Made by a program: the position numbers and the translations under genes. Shown here piece by piece: positions 1 through 10,645 of a DNA stretch of 64,000 nt; positions within the stretch are counted from its first letter, which is position 1; every line of letters starts with the position of its first letter. Below the pieces are notes generated by a model. The model made no database searches. It saw only the letters and a list, made by a program, of their open reading frames with translations, and was not told the origin of the DNA. Location: assembly GCA_028095005.1 (NCBI GenBank), contig CM051461.1:175095144-175159143 (forward strand). The letters run 5' to 3'. The stretch comes from Rhynchospora pubera (Eukaryota > Streptophyta > Magnoliopsida > Poales > Cyperaceae).

Positions 1-90
1 AAAATTAATAGCTACATTTTGAAAATAAAATATTATTTAAGAATTCACAATGAATCGAAGTTAATTTCCTATATCAATGTATATATATAC

Positions 91-1889
91 CTGCAAGTGG
101 CTAGCTATGTTATGTCTAGTTAGACCTTCAACTTTCATCAAATCAAGAATTTTGGAAGGGATAGCTTGATCTATCCCTAGCTGCTCCACTGCTTTAACAA
201 ATCTCTTGTGCAAATCTGGTGTCCAATCAACCTATCTCAACCAAAACAGAAAATAAAAGACAAAAATAAAATAAACCCTAGCTAGTTCCCTATTATATAT
301 ATATTATATCATTTTGAATATGGTTTAGATATGTCACTATTCTATTTCTACCTTAGATTTCTTTTTGTTGTCCTTAGTTGCTTGTGATGAAGATCCATTT
401 TTCTTCATTTTTGAACCAGTTAGGCGAACGTTGCCATGCCCCTCTTTTGCAGAACTACATGCATCGCTTTTTGATATCTCAATGGAGTTCACCTCCTCTT
501 CATGTTTTGTCAACTCTTTTACTTGTTCATTATCATTTTTACTTGGTGCAACGACTAAATCATTGCAATTTTTGTCAGCAGATTTGTTATTTCTTTCTTC
601 TGATTCTTCAATATTATTACTAGAAAGCCTTAATTTGCTCTCCAACTGTGGCGTCGATGGACTTGTTAATTTTTCATGGATTTCATGTTCACTTCTCTCC
701 GCTTTTTCTTCTTGGTTTAGATGAAGCAATGAAACAACCATTTCCTTAATAGGGTTTAGTGTGCTTAAGGTGTTGTTGCACTCTCCCCTTGAATTGAATG
801 CCTACAGTTCAGAGAGTAAACGGTCACTAAAATCAGAAAGAAAAAAAATATTAAAATATGTTGAATGCTGGTCCAACATATATACCTTGTGAATGACATG
901 TTGCCAAATATTTCTTAGTTTGTCTTCTGACAATGGTTTCTGAAGGAACTCTGCTGCACCAAGCTGAAGGACCATGTAACACATATATTAATTGAGAGGC
1001 GCTATAAACGTATAATAACTTCTTTTGTTAATAAGATATTAGTTTTAATTTGAACTTACAGCAATGCATTTCATCATGGTGCTTAAGCTAGAATCACTTG
1101 ATATCACTGTCAATTAGATCCTTCTTTGTCAATATATATATGCATACGGTTGTTTGATAATTATACATGCAAGAATCAATATATAGTATATAATAGCAAA
1201 GGAACTTGAGAGCAGAGCTGCGACTGCTTTAGCAGCACTTACCAATAACTGGAAGATCACGGGCTTTTTCAAGAAACTTGAAGCTATGTTGGCAGTTGTC
1301 TGTTGTCACCTGGAAAATACAAATTTTAAAAGATTTTCTGCTAGCTGCCATGAGATCCAAATATATTTTTGTTTCATTATCTCGGACAATTATTTTACCT
1401 CAAGAATAGCTACATGAAATAATTCGGACTTTTCTGATATTGCTTTCTGTCCTTCGTCAAAATTGTCATACCAAGAAACTGAAAGAGATGAAAGATCCAG
1501 CAGATTAATTCAAGGATAAAATAATTAGAAAACAAAATTCCCCTTTAACAAGAAAACTTTAGAATCTACAAACACTAATTTAGCAACGAGGATATGCATT
1601 CGAAAGAACTGTTAAATTTGATTGAGAACATATATAAGTACACAACTCAATCTAAGATGCTAAGGCAGGCAGATGCCAAGAAAACGTGCAAGCAATATCT
1701 TAAGAAAAAAAAAAAGAAGAGAAATTACAAATTTTTATACATGCCTATATATTCCATTTGCTCAAGCTTAGTCTGGGTCTGAGAAGATGAATCGGCATCG
1801 TTACAAAGCAGGAGAACTCTGAGGCCTTTGGGAAAATCCTTCCACAATCGAAACTCATGATCTTCTCTGATTTCCTGACAACACACCAT
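91..1889 (-). CDS. APRR2: APRR2-like pseudo-response regulator, copy 1, 5' exons only
   Basis: These are the first seven coding exons of the same gene described in full at 43098-46307. The start codon is at 1889-1887. Exons (minus strand) are 1745-1889, 1399-1478, 1243-1309, 1060-1106, 886-963, 352-801 and 91-231. They encode the pseudo-receiver domain, the acidic/Lys-rich linker and the GARP DNA-binding helix region, ending at the intron after the GARP motif SHLQ. The remaining exons would lie left of the window, so this is a partial view and not evidence of truncation. No stop or frameshift was seen, and the exon translations equal copy 2. The first intron uses the same apparent GC donor as copy 2. 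The product is a GARP/Myb-type nuclear regulator related to GLK proteins. Confidence 0.9.
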
Positions 1890-2252
1890 CCCTTTCCTCC
1901 TCTCATTCCTTCCTATTCAAACTTCTCTTCATTCACTCTTCAAAGCATTACAACATTCGCCAGAGTTGGTTTTCATGCCCATCAAGTGTACCGTTGTAGA
2001 TGTTGTAGATGTAGTTATAAGTTGCCAGTTTAATTATTCATGTACAGAGCACATCAGAAAGTAGATCTGAAAATTTAAAATACAAGAAAAAGTGATCAAA
2101 GTTGAATGAGCTTTTTGCTGCACACTTTGTGAGCCTGCGCCAAGATTATAGGGCTAGATCTTTAGATTTCTGTTATTTCTGGAGGTAGAGAGAGAGAAAG
2201 CTGAGAGGATGTAATGAGTATCATGTCAAGAAAGTTTGTAACAAGGGAAGGT

Positions 2253-2274
2253 GGGGGGGGGGGGGGGGGGGGGG
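2253..2274. repeat. Poly-G tract (22 G), APRR2 leader/promoter, copy 1
   Basis: A run of 22 G lies about 370 bp upstream of the APRR2 start (a C-tract in the gene's sense). The same tract in copy 2 (46671-46683) is only 13 G. This is the largest homopolymer difference between the copies. Runs of this kind can form G-quadruplex structures and are also error-prone in sequencing. Confidence 0.95.
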
Positions 2275-2621
2275 ATATACCAAAAGCTACACCCTCTTTG
2301 TAGTGGAGAAGGAAAATGAAAGGAGATAAGAAATAGTGCTAGCTGTGGCCTTCTCTTCTTAATTTCCTATCTTTCTCCTCTTTCTCTTTGCCTCAAAGAG
2401 ACTGCAATTTCTGTGCATGAGAGAACGAGATTGTGAGAATGAAAGAGATGTGTGGTACTAAAAGTACCTTTGCACAAGCAGAAAGAAAGAGAGGGATAGG
2501 TAGAGAGACATTGTAAGCATTTTTACAAGTGTAGAATTCAGTCTTCTCTCTTTTTTTAAGCGGGAACCAGCTCCTCTTGTTGTGCCTTGGTGCCAAAAAT
2601 TTCACAACTCTTTGCAATTTT

Positions 2622-2634
2622 GCATCTATATAGT
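2622..2634 (-). promoter_or_regulatory. Possible TATA box of APRR2-like gene, copy 1
   Basis: On the minus strand the sequence reads TACTATATAGATG, about 740 bp upstream of the start codon, followed by a CT/GA-rich stretch such as plant leaders often have. If this is the core promoter, the leader is long and may contain an intron. The copy 2 equivalent is near 47031-47043. It is supported only by motif and position. Confidence 0.3.
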
Positions 2635-3860
2635 AGAAAATAGCTTCCTATTAATTATAAGTTGGGTAGAAATATTTACAAATTAATCTCTAATTTATTA
2701 ATTATAAATTTGTTGATGTTTTTAATGTTTAATAAAATGCATCGTTGAATGATTACAAAATAAAATTTATATAAGGTATCTCAACTGTATTTTCTGCCTA
2801 ATTTATTTTTACTTAAACTTACCCAATTTTACATTAATTCTATTTACTACATATATTTCTGCATTGAAAATAGGCAAAACGAATAGATATTTTAATAAAA
2901 TACTGCTAACTATATATGGACCTCTTATATTCATGAAAAAAAAATTATATCATTTAAGAAATTTTCCAGCATTAGATAGTATTTGTGTTAGTAAGTAATG
3001 ATTATACATGGAATATGTTTAAAGGTTTTGATTTGAAAAAGTAAATGATATAAGATCAAATGACCATTTAATTAATTATATAAAGTTGTAAAAAACTTAA
3101 AATAATACTTTTGATGAATTAAAAATAAATTTCTGACCTAATTTTATTTTTTATGTATCATTAAAATAATATATACATAAAATCATAAGTACATGGTAAA
3201 AATGTTCTAATTATTAATGATAATTGTCAAGTAAAGCTGTAAAGGATGAGAGTTTCGGAAATTGAAGGACTTCTCAAGTTTTGCCGCACTGGAGAATATC
3301 ATACATATTTAGATCTATATATGGTGTGGTAGTTTACTTGGTATTTGGTCTCCAAGAGCTCTAGGCCACAAATTGACTCAGAGACTTTTTGTTGAGAGCA
3401 TTTGTAGGTTTGCGCACTGAAAAGATGTTACAGGTCCCTTTGTCTCTATTGATTCTTGTTTCTAAGAGATAAGTTCTGGTTTACGACAACTTGATGCATG
3501 CATCTTATGGGATTTTGTTTTCTAGTCTTTTCTCTTCATTGAAAGCAATCATATGTGGCAAAAAGATAGCTATAAACATGGCATTCTATTCAAATCAAAG
3601 CCAAGTTTGTTCAAATGTAGTCCTAAAATTTGATGTATTTTGTCTTCCAGAACATTTTTTTTCTTTCTCTTATTTATTTATTATTTGTTTTTTTTTGGAG
3701 GTCATCTATTAACAGAAAAGCATCACATGTTATTATATATCTGAAAAACTTAAGTATCAGTTTTATATAATGTTTAATCTTATATAAGCACAAGACAAAT
3801 AATGTGATTTATTTTTTTTAGATAAAGATGAAGTTGAACTTTCTAATTTAAAATACTTAA

Positions 3861-4028
3861 GGGGTTGTTTGGATCCCACCAGAATTTGGAGAATTTCATA
3901 TTCCCAAGCATAAATTTATTATAAACAATCCAAAATCTTCACAAAGTTACACACTTTTTAATAAATTTATGCATAGGAATAAAAAAATTTTCAAATTTAT
4001 CAAATTCCTAAGCGATCCAAACGGCTAC
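3861..4028. mobile_element. Tourist-like MITE (PIF/Harbinger type), 168 bp, copy 1
   Basis: The ends read GGGGTTGTTTGGATCC on the left and, reverse-complemented, GTAGCCGTTTGGATCG on the right. It is flanked by TAA on both sides (3858-3860 and 4029-4031), the usual target duplication of PIF/Harbinger elements. The interior is AT-rich and partly self-complementary, with no coding capacity. The copy 2 equivalent is 48271-48438. Confidence 0.75.
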
Positions 4029-5271
4029 TAAGATATCTCAAACAATGTGGCATATTTTTATTGATGTATTATCAAAGACCGAAAATATGAAAAAAAAAAG
4101 TATTGCAAAATCAAAGGCGCATTATGTATCAAAAAGTATGGGGACCGTACAAATATTGATTCAGTGTATCAATGATTTCATGGGTATATCCTGATTGCCC
4201 CACCAACCAATCTGCCATTGCCGTAGAGCGCTCTCTCTTTCTCTCCATTTGTGGTGGTTAGATAATAACAGTTGTGTATATCAGTTGCATCAATGCAGAT
4301 TTCTATTTTATTGACAAGCATTTTTTCTCACCAAGTGACAATGTTGCATTGCACAAGAAGCAACGACAATATTCGGTCAGATTTTTACTAAAACTGGCCC
4401 GGACCGGACCGGGCCCTAAAATTTGTGGTCTGACCCGAGTTAACTCAAGATTAGAAAAGAAATTGAGAAAATTGCTCCTGAGATTATATTGGCATCCGAA
4501 AACTCATTAATATTTGGACCATGCACGTGATGACATTGTGACATGCATGTCACATATATTTATATATTTTTAATAATAAAAAAAATACTTCAGTAATATC
4601 TCCTTATTGTTAATAAAAAAATATGACAAACTGAACCGCCAAATTTTGATACCAAGAAAAGACTAAATTTTAGTTTTTTTTTCTTTCGTACTTAATTTTC
4701 TAACACATCTAATAACAAAAACAAAAAAAAAGGATATAGAGAGCGAATATTACCACGTCCCGAAACCTACAAAGTAAAAAAAAAATAGTAATAAAAAAAT
4801 ATCTAGCATCTCGTATCACCAATTCATGTTTGTTGATTGTGTGCTTTCTATTTATTAAAAATTGACTTTTTGCATTCCGAAGATTTAATTCCAAAATTAA
4901 TTGTTATTATTTTACAAAAATCATAACAATTTATATATATTTATATTATTTTTTTTAGTATGATAATTTTTAATCTAATGAAGTAAACGCATTTAATATA
5001 TATTTCTTATGTGTCTTTTTACAATTCCTCTGGCATTTAATACATATTTATATTTTTGGACACCATGTCATGTACGTGCAAGAATTTATAATAATTAATA
5101 CGTGGCTTATAAATTTGAGATATATTCTTTGTAGTGCCTCATCATGCTCATTTGTTTTGTAACCTTCACTTTTGAGGGTCTGCATTTAGTGTGCCAATTT
5201 GCTACATCCCAACTAGAATGCATGCTAACACCTAGCTAGCTAGATAAAAATGCATGTTTGTAACTCTTGGA

Positions 5272-5337
5272 ATAAGATCTTATTTGAAGTTGTTAGTTAA
5301 TTCCTTAAGATCTTATTTGAAGTTGTTAGTTAATTCT
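5272..5337. repeat. Short tandem duplication (about 33 bp x 2)
   Basis: The unit beginning AAGATCTTATTTGAAG and ending TAGTTAATTC occurs twice head to tail. It is also present in copy 2 (49682-49747), so it predates the large duplication. Confidence 0.85.
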
Positions 5338-5632
5338 AGAGATTGCCAAATACATTTTAGAACAAGCATAATTATCTATTGGACCTTTATTTTTGTTCTA
5401 ATAATATATGTGGAACTAGATTGGAACAAACTAACCATCTAATAACAAATTATTATTTTATTTATTTTTCCTTGTTCTTATTCTAAACTAACCACAACAT
5501 CATTTAAGTTATTAATAAGCAATTTTTCACCATTCCTCATTCACCACATTTGTTCTAAAATAAATTATTCTTCACCATACTTCCAAACATCCATACAGAG
5601 TTTATTAAAAAGCAGAAATAATGGCTCCGTTT

Positions 5633-5812
5633 GGATGGCTTCTTCCCGGAATAAGGAATAAGGAATAACCACTTTTTACCAATAAATTTATTTTTAACCA
5701 TCCAAACTCTTCACAAAAATTACACACTTCCCAATAAATTTACCCCTTCCCAATAAATTTATTCCCTTCTTTCTTCTTCCTACCTTATTCTCAACGCATC
5801 CAAACGGAGCCA
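5633..5812. mobile_element. MITE with GGCTCCGTTTGGATG terminal inverted repeats, copy 1
   Basis: The left end GGCTCCGTTTGGATGG pairs with the right end CATCCAAACGGAGCC. AAT stands on both sides, which may be a 3-bp target duplication although TAA/TTA would be expected for a Tourist element. It is about 180 bp, non-coding. The copy 2 equivalent is 50043-50222. Confidence 0.7.
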
Positions 5813-6537
5813 ATAGTAGAATACATATGATAACAAATCTATGTCTGCAATTTCACATATGTGAAAATTTTCGTTTGTTGGATAATTTTCACCCAGGATT
5901 TTAAAAGCATATATATGTATACAACATGTAAGTCAATTGAAATTATATTTTTTTTCTTCAAAATAAAAGCATATAATGTATTCTTCATAAAATCCAGATA
6001 GATTTGAAATTGCGTTAAAAGTTATAGGTCCTTGGATATATACTTGATTTAAAATTAGCATATGTCACTAATTAAATGTGCCTCAAATAACAAAGAATAT
6101 AATAAAAAATTTCATAACAAAAATTAATTTGCTTCTTCGTACGTACTTCTGGGGCGTTGCTTTTTGCACGCTCTCGAATTGCAATCCACGGCTCAATTTT
6201 GTAAATAATAAAATTACCCTTATTTATAATCTACATTCTTGAACTCTCCGTCTCCACCTTCCACATTGTTCGGTGTACACTGTAATGGATGTCCTATTAT
6301 AATTTTTTTTTCATTTTTATTTCCCATCACATATTTTTGTTTTGAATTATATATATATTTTTTAAAAAATGTCTTCTGAGTACCAAGATCGGCCACCATC
6401 ATTGGTCAAACTATTTAGGCTCTGTACGGAAGCTAATCCAAAATAAACGAAGGGCATTTTTGTCTTAATAGAAATTTTTACCGTGCATCGTAAAATAAGA
6501 CCGTGTGAAAAGCAACACCCGTACTTCTGTGTAGAGA

Positions 6538-6745
6538 TGAAAACGGATCGGATACGGTTCGGGTAGTGGTCATATCATATCCGTATCCATATTTTTTTCG
6601 AATTCGGATACGAATACGAATATGTTCGGATACGGATACGAATACGAATATGTTCGGATACGGATACGGGTCGGATGTTAAACGGATACGAATACGAATC
6701 GGATATTACGGGATACGGATACGAATACAAATATATTTTAGATAT
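6538..6745. repeat. GGATACGAATACG-rich array, copy 1, left
   Basis: The stretch is built of CGGATACG, CGAATACG and TTCGGATACG units. It starts with GATGAAAACGGATCGGATA, the same start as the 7354-7586 element, but has no matching right end before the foldback element at 6764. Frames through it give meaningless Arg-Ile and Tyr-Gly repeats. The copy 2 equivalent is 50948-51155. Confidence 0.8.
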
Positions 6746-6763
6746 TAAAACAAATATATATAA

Positions 6764-7169
6764 AGAGGATTGCTAAAATGATATGCATAGCACGGATGGC
6801 CTTCGTGCTATGGATTCGTTCTTGGATTTCACGCTTCAAACAACTGATCCAAACTGTTCATTATCTTCTACATATTGAAATCTTATTAGAAACCAAATTT
6901 TACATTTTTTTTATTTTTTTACTATTTTTATCAAATTTTAAAAAATCAGTGTTATTGAAGGGTCAAGAATTTATTAGATTAATTATTTTCAAAAAATCTG
7001 AAAAAAATAGTAAAAAAATTCAAAAAAATGTAAAATTTGGTTTCTAATGAGATTTCAATATGAAGAAGATAATGAATGGTTTGGATCGGTTGTTTGAAAC
7101 ATTAAATTCAAGAACGAATCCGTAGCACGAAGGGTATCCGTGCTATGCATAGCATTTTAGCAATCCTCT
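6764..7169. mobile_element. Foldback element family A, complete, copy 1
   Basis: The 406-bp element is an almost full-length inverted repeat. AGAGGATTGCTAAAATG at the left pairs with CATTTTAGCAATCCTCT at the right. The inner arms also pair, including GATCCAAACTGTTCATTATC and GATAATGAATGGTTTGGATC. The centre is A/T-rich. It has no coding capacity. A relative with a shortened right arm lies at 10272-10645. Such hairpins are known sources of small RNAs in plants; none is shown here. Confidence 0.85.
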
Positions 7170-7353
7170 ATATATAAATTAAGAAAAAATAAATAAATAA
7201 TACTATATTATCGTCGTATTATGTTAATTATATTGCCAAAATGTTATTTTAAGCCAATGTAACTAGTAAAAATTTAGTTTATTTAATCAAAAGTCTTTTC
7301 TATAGGTGCTATAGGAGTAATTAGGTTTATTATCTTGTGTCATTGATTTAACT

Positions 7354-7586
7354 AAGGGTGAAAACGGATCGGATAAAGACCAAATATGGATCGGATAACG
7401 AATTTTTTTGTCGGATACGAATACGAATCGGATAGTAGTCAAACCATATATGCATCTATATTTTTTTGTCGGATACGAATGCGGATACAGATATGTTCGG
7501 ATTCGGATACGGTTCGGATATAAAAGCATATTTTTCGAATTCGAATGCGTTTCGGTGAGGAGTTTATCCGCACCGTTTTCACCCTT
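7354..7586. mobile_element. GGATAC-rich element with AAGGGTGAAAACGG terminal inverted repeats, copy 1
   Basis: The left end AAGGGTGAAAACGG is repeated inverted at the right end (CCGTTTTCACCCTT, with a few central differences). The 233-bp interior is made of GGATACGAATACG-like units. No clear target duplication was found. It is a non-autonomous DNA-element candidate of unknown superfamily, related to the array at 6538-6745. The copy 2 equivalent is 51764-51996. Confidence 0.6.
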
Positions 7587-7645
7587 CTGTGCCTTTGATC
7601 CTGTCTTCTATATACCTTTTGCCATTCAATTGCTTGCCGTGGAAA

Positions 7646-8924
7646 CAGGGACGGAGCTATTAAGGGGCATGAGGTGGCACTTGCCTATCGTTGTTTTTTT
7701 TAAATTAATTAACATATGTTAGTTTCGCTATTCATTTAGAACATAAAAATGAAAGTGTCCATGCTTAATTTAGCGAAAGTGCCTAGGCTTTTAATTTTCT
7801 CCTTCACTCTTGTGGCTCATAAAGGCGAGACATTCTAAGATGATTTATAATTTTTTAATCATGACTTTGTAGTTTATATAAACAATACGAAATATATCAG
7901 ACAACTATCAAAATTATTTTTTTGAACCTACACAAGTTGGAGAGTTATTTTTTTAATATTTTTAACATCTATTGTTCTTATTATGTAAGTATTTTGTGTT
8001 GTATCATTTGTTCGTAGAATTAAACTTTATACTATGATTCCTACAACTAGATCTAGATATAAATATACCATAGTAAATATTTTTATACAGGAATTATAAG
8101 TGCCATCGGCAAATATACCATCCCAGCCATTGCTAAATACAAAGTGAACATATACAGCAAATAAGGTGAACATATAAACCATCTAAGTGAACACTTACAA
8201 ACAAATAAGTGTTGTCATCACTTGTTCAGAAGTTTACATGCATATTCAACTAATTTTCATTGAACTTATTTGTTTGTATGTGTTCACTTAGATCGTCTAT
8301 ATGTTCATTTTGTTTGCTCTATATGTTCACTTTATATTTAGCGATGGCAGGGATAGAAAAACTGCAGATGGCAATAATCAATTTCCTTTTTTATAGTGTC
8401 TTTGTTTTTTTTTCGAAAAAAAGATAGAATCAAACTTTATATTATGATGATTTCTGTAGCTAAATCTAGATATAAATATATCATAGTAATTTTTTTTTAT
8501 ATAGTGTCTTACTGAGTTTTCTTTTTTTTTTTGAAAAAAAAACTGATGTGATTAACATTGATTATATAGATAGTTGGAGATATTCTTTAGTATCTCAAAA
8601 TCTGATATATTATCATACAATCTAAAAATCAAAGAATTATTCAATCTTATTTTTCTATGTTCTATTTACTAGTAATATTTTAATATGTTACTCAATAATA
8701 AAATTTCACTATTATTTATTAGATTTAATATATTATGTTATTTATTAAAAATTTCTTCTACTGGATTTTAATAGTGTGATTATTGATTATGTTTGAGAAA
8801 ATAATATATTTATATATATATAATTGATTTGTTATATTTATATTTTTATATTAATTATAGCATCATTGACTTAATAATTTTACTTATGGTGTCTATGCTT
8901 AAAATTTGTCTGGATCCATCCCTA
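7646..8924. mobile_element. Non-autonomous hAT-like element with 8-bp target duplication, copy 1
   Basis: The element starts CAGGGACGGAGCTA and ends TGGATCCATCCCTA, an imperfect inverted repeat (AGGGA.GGA core). CGTGGAAA lies directly on both sides (7638-7645 and 8925-8932), an exact 8-bp target duplication as hAT elements make. The 1279-bp interior is AT-rich and has no transposase-like reading frame. A foldback element (8098-8375) is nested inside. Confidence 0.8.
8098..8375. mobile_element. Foldback element family B, nested in hAT element, copy 1
   Basis: The inverted arms include AAAGTGAACATATA and TATATGTTCACTTT, and ACAAACAAATAAGT and ACTTATTTGTTTGT. It is related to 13408-13683 and to a partial copy near 28390-28500. 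Its outer ends are more diverged than those of 13408-13683. The copy 2 equivalent is 52508-52785. Confidence 0.75.
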
Positions 8925-8994
8925 CGTGGAAAATAGCATTTCTTTATGCAAGTTGGAGTTTTGTTCAGTCACTTGATGAACTTCTTTTGGGGGC

Positions 8995-9140
8995 CGTTTG
9001 GATCGCTTAGGAATTTGGAGAATTTGAGGAAGTTGCAATTCCTAGGAATAAATTTATTGGGAAGTGTGTAATTTTGTGAAGAGTTTGAATTGTTTATAAT
9101 AAATTTATGGTAGGAAGATGGAATTCTCCAAAATCTCTAA
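8995..9140. mobile_element. Tourist-like MITE, one end only
   Basis: It begins GGGCCGTTTGGATCGCTTAGG, close to the inverted right end of 3861-4028, and continues with the same AT-rich interior, but the opposite end is absent. The copy 2 equivalent is 53407-53552. Confidence 0.55.
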
Positions 9141-10179
9141 AGTGCAGTGTTAATTTGGTTTAATATTATTCATTTTGCTTTCGACTCCGATGGCTATGCA
9201 TGGGCTCTAATATTTAGTTTAAATTCTTATGATTCCATCGATAAGCTTTATATATTATAATTCAAATTCAATTTAACAGACTTTGGGCTTTATTATTTAA
9301 TTAGTTTACCATTATATGTTCTTTGTTATTCACACTAGCAGCAGTGCCCGCTCAATGTGCGGACAATTTTATGTTTGATATTATTTCAAAAAAATAAAAA
9401 AAAAACTTTTAGTATATAATATATTTTTATGTAAATTTTTTTCTTAAAAGAATTACACTACACATGATATTATAAGGACTTTTATTATCAAATGAAATAA
9501 AAAATGTCCGTGAGATACCTTCACATGTACGAGTAAAGAGAAGAAAAAAAAATCTTGCTTAATTTATGATACAAAATTAAACAATGAACACATTGTTGTC
9601 ATAATGTGGAAAAAATATATAAATAAAATTATAATTAGAATAATTACAATTTAATTTAAAAAATTCTAGAGTTAATTGAAGACGAAAATGAAAGTATATT
9701 GCAATAAAGTATAATAACATTCCATACTATCAAATAAAAGACAAACGATCCCACATTAATACCATTCCATACTATAGCTTAAGTGTAACATTGATATATT
9801 ACATTAAGGAATAATAAAATATTATTGATTACGTGCATTTATAAAAATTAAATATTTTTTTTACAAATCAGGTTTTTTGGCTTTCTTTGTTCCTTCGAAA
9901 ACCAATGGTTTCTGTCTTTCTGCAATTCAGGCAGGTTTTCCACATAGATATCAAATACTATATCTACATACTCTTTAACTTATTTTCTACCAAATCATCG
10001 ATCTTTATACATGGTAGAAATTTCGCTACAAGCAGGGTCATCTTGACATGCGAGTTGTACATTTTTCAAGCATGATGAGTTCTGGTGAATACCATCGTTA
10101 ATGTAATTTAGATTGCAGGGTTATATGGACAAAACTCTTGTGCATTGGACACTCAAGAACACTGATTTTTGCGGCAAGG

Positions 10180-10181
<2 letters not shown>

Positions 10182-10237
<56 letters not shown>

Positions 10238-10253
10238 TAATAATAATAATAAT
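10182..10253. repeat. (ATA)n microsatellite, copy 1
   Basis: About 24 ATA units with one interruption (AACAAT). Copy 2 (54594-54665) has the same length, which is notable for a trinucleotide run this long. Confidence 0.95.
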
Positions 10254-10271
10254 ATAATATATAATATATAG

Positions 10272-10645
10272 AGAGGATTGCTAAAATGCTATGCATAGCA
10301 CGGATGACCTTCGTGCTACGGATTCGTTCTTGCCTTTCATGCTTCAAACAACCGATCCAAACCGTTCATTATCTTCTACATATTGAAATCTTATTATAAA
10401 CCAAAATTTACATTTTTTTTAATTTGTTTGCTATTTTTCTCAGATTTTTGAAAATCACTGTTATTGAAGGGTCCATAATTTATTAGATTAAGTATTTTAA
10501 AAATTCTGAAAAAATAGTAAAAAAATTCAAAAAAATGTAAAATTTGGTTTCTAATGAGATTTCAATATGAAGAAGATAATGAACGGTTTGGATCGGTTGT
10601 TTAAAGTATGAAATACAAGAACGAATCCGTAGCACGAAGGTCATA
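10272..10645. mobile_element. Foldback element family A, right arm shortened, copy 1
   Basis: It has the same left end (AGAGGATTGCTAAAATG) and inner arms as 6764-7169, but the right arm stops after GTAGCACGAAGGTCAT and lacks the terminal roughly 37 bp. It adjoins the (ATA)n run on its left and an AT-rich run on its right. The copy 2 equivalent is 54684-55057. Confidence 0.8.

Noticed and set aside
1594..1782. Small plus-strand frame in the APRR2 5' region
   Set aside because: It overlaps the first intron and exon of APRR2 on the opposite strand and has no features of its own.
6566..6748. Arg-Ile/Tyr-Gly repeat frame as a gene
   Set aside because: It is a translation of the GGATACG array, with no start context, introns or homology.
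10153..10347. Poly-Tyr frame as a protein
   Set aside because: It is the translated (ATA)n microsatellite joined to a foldback element.
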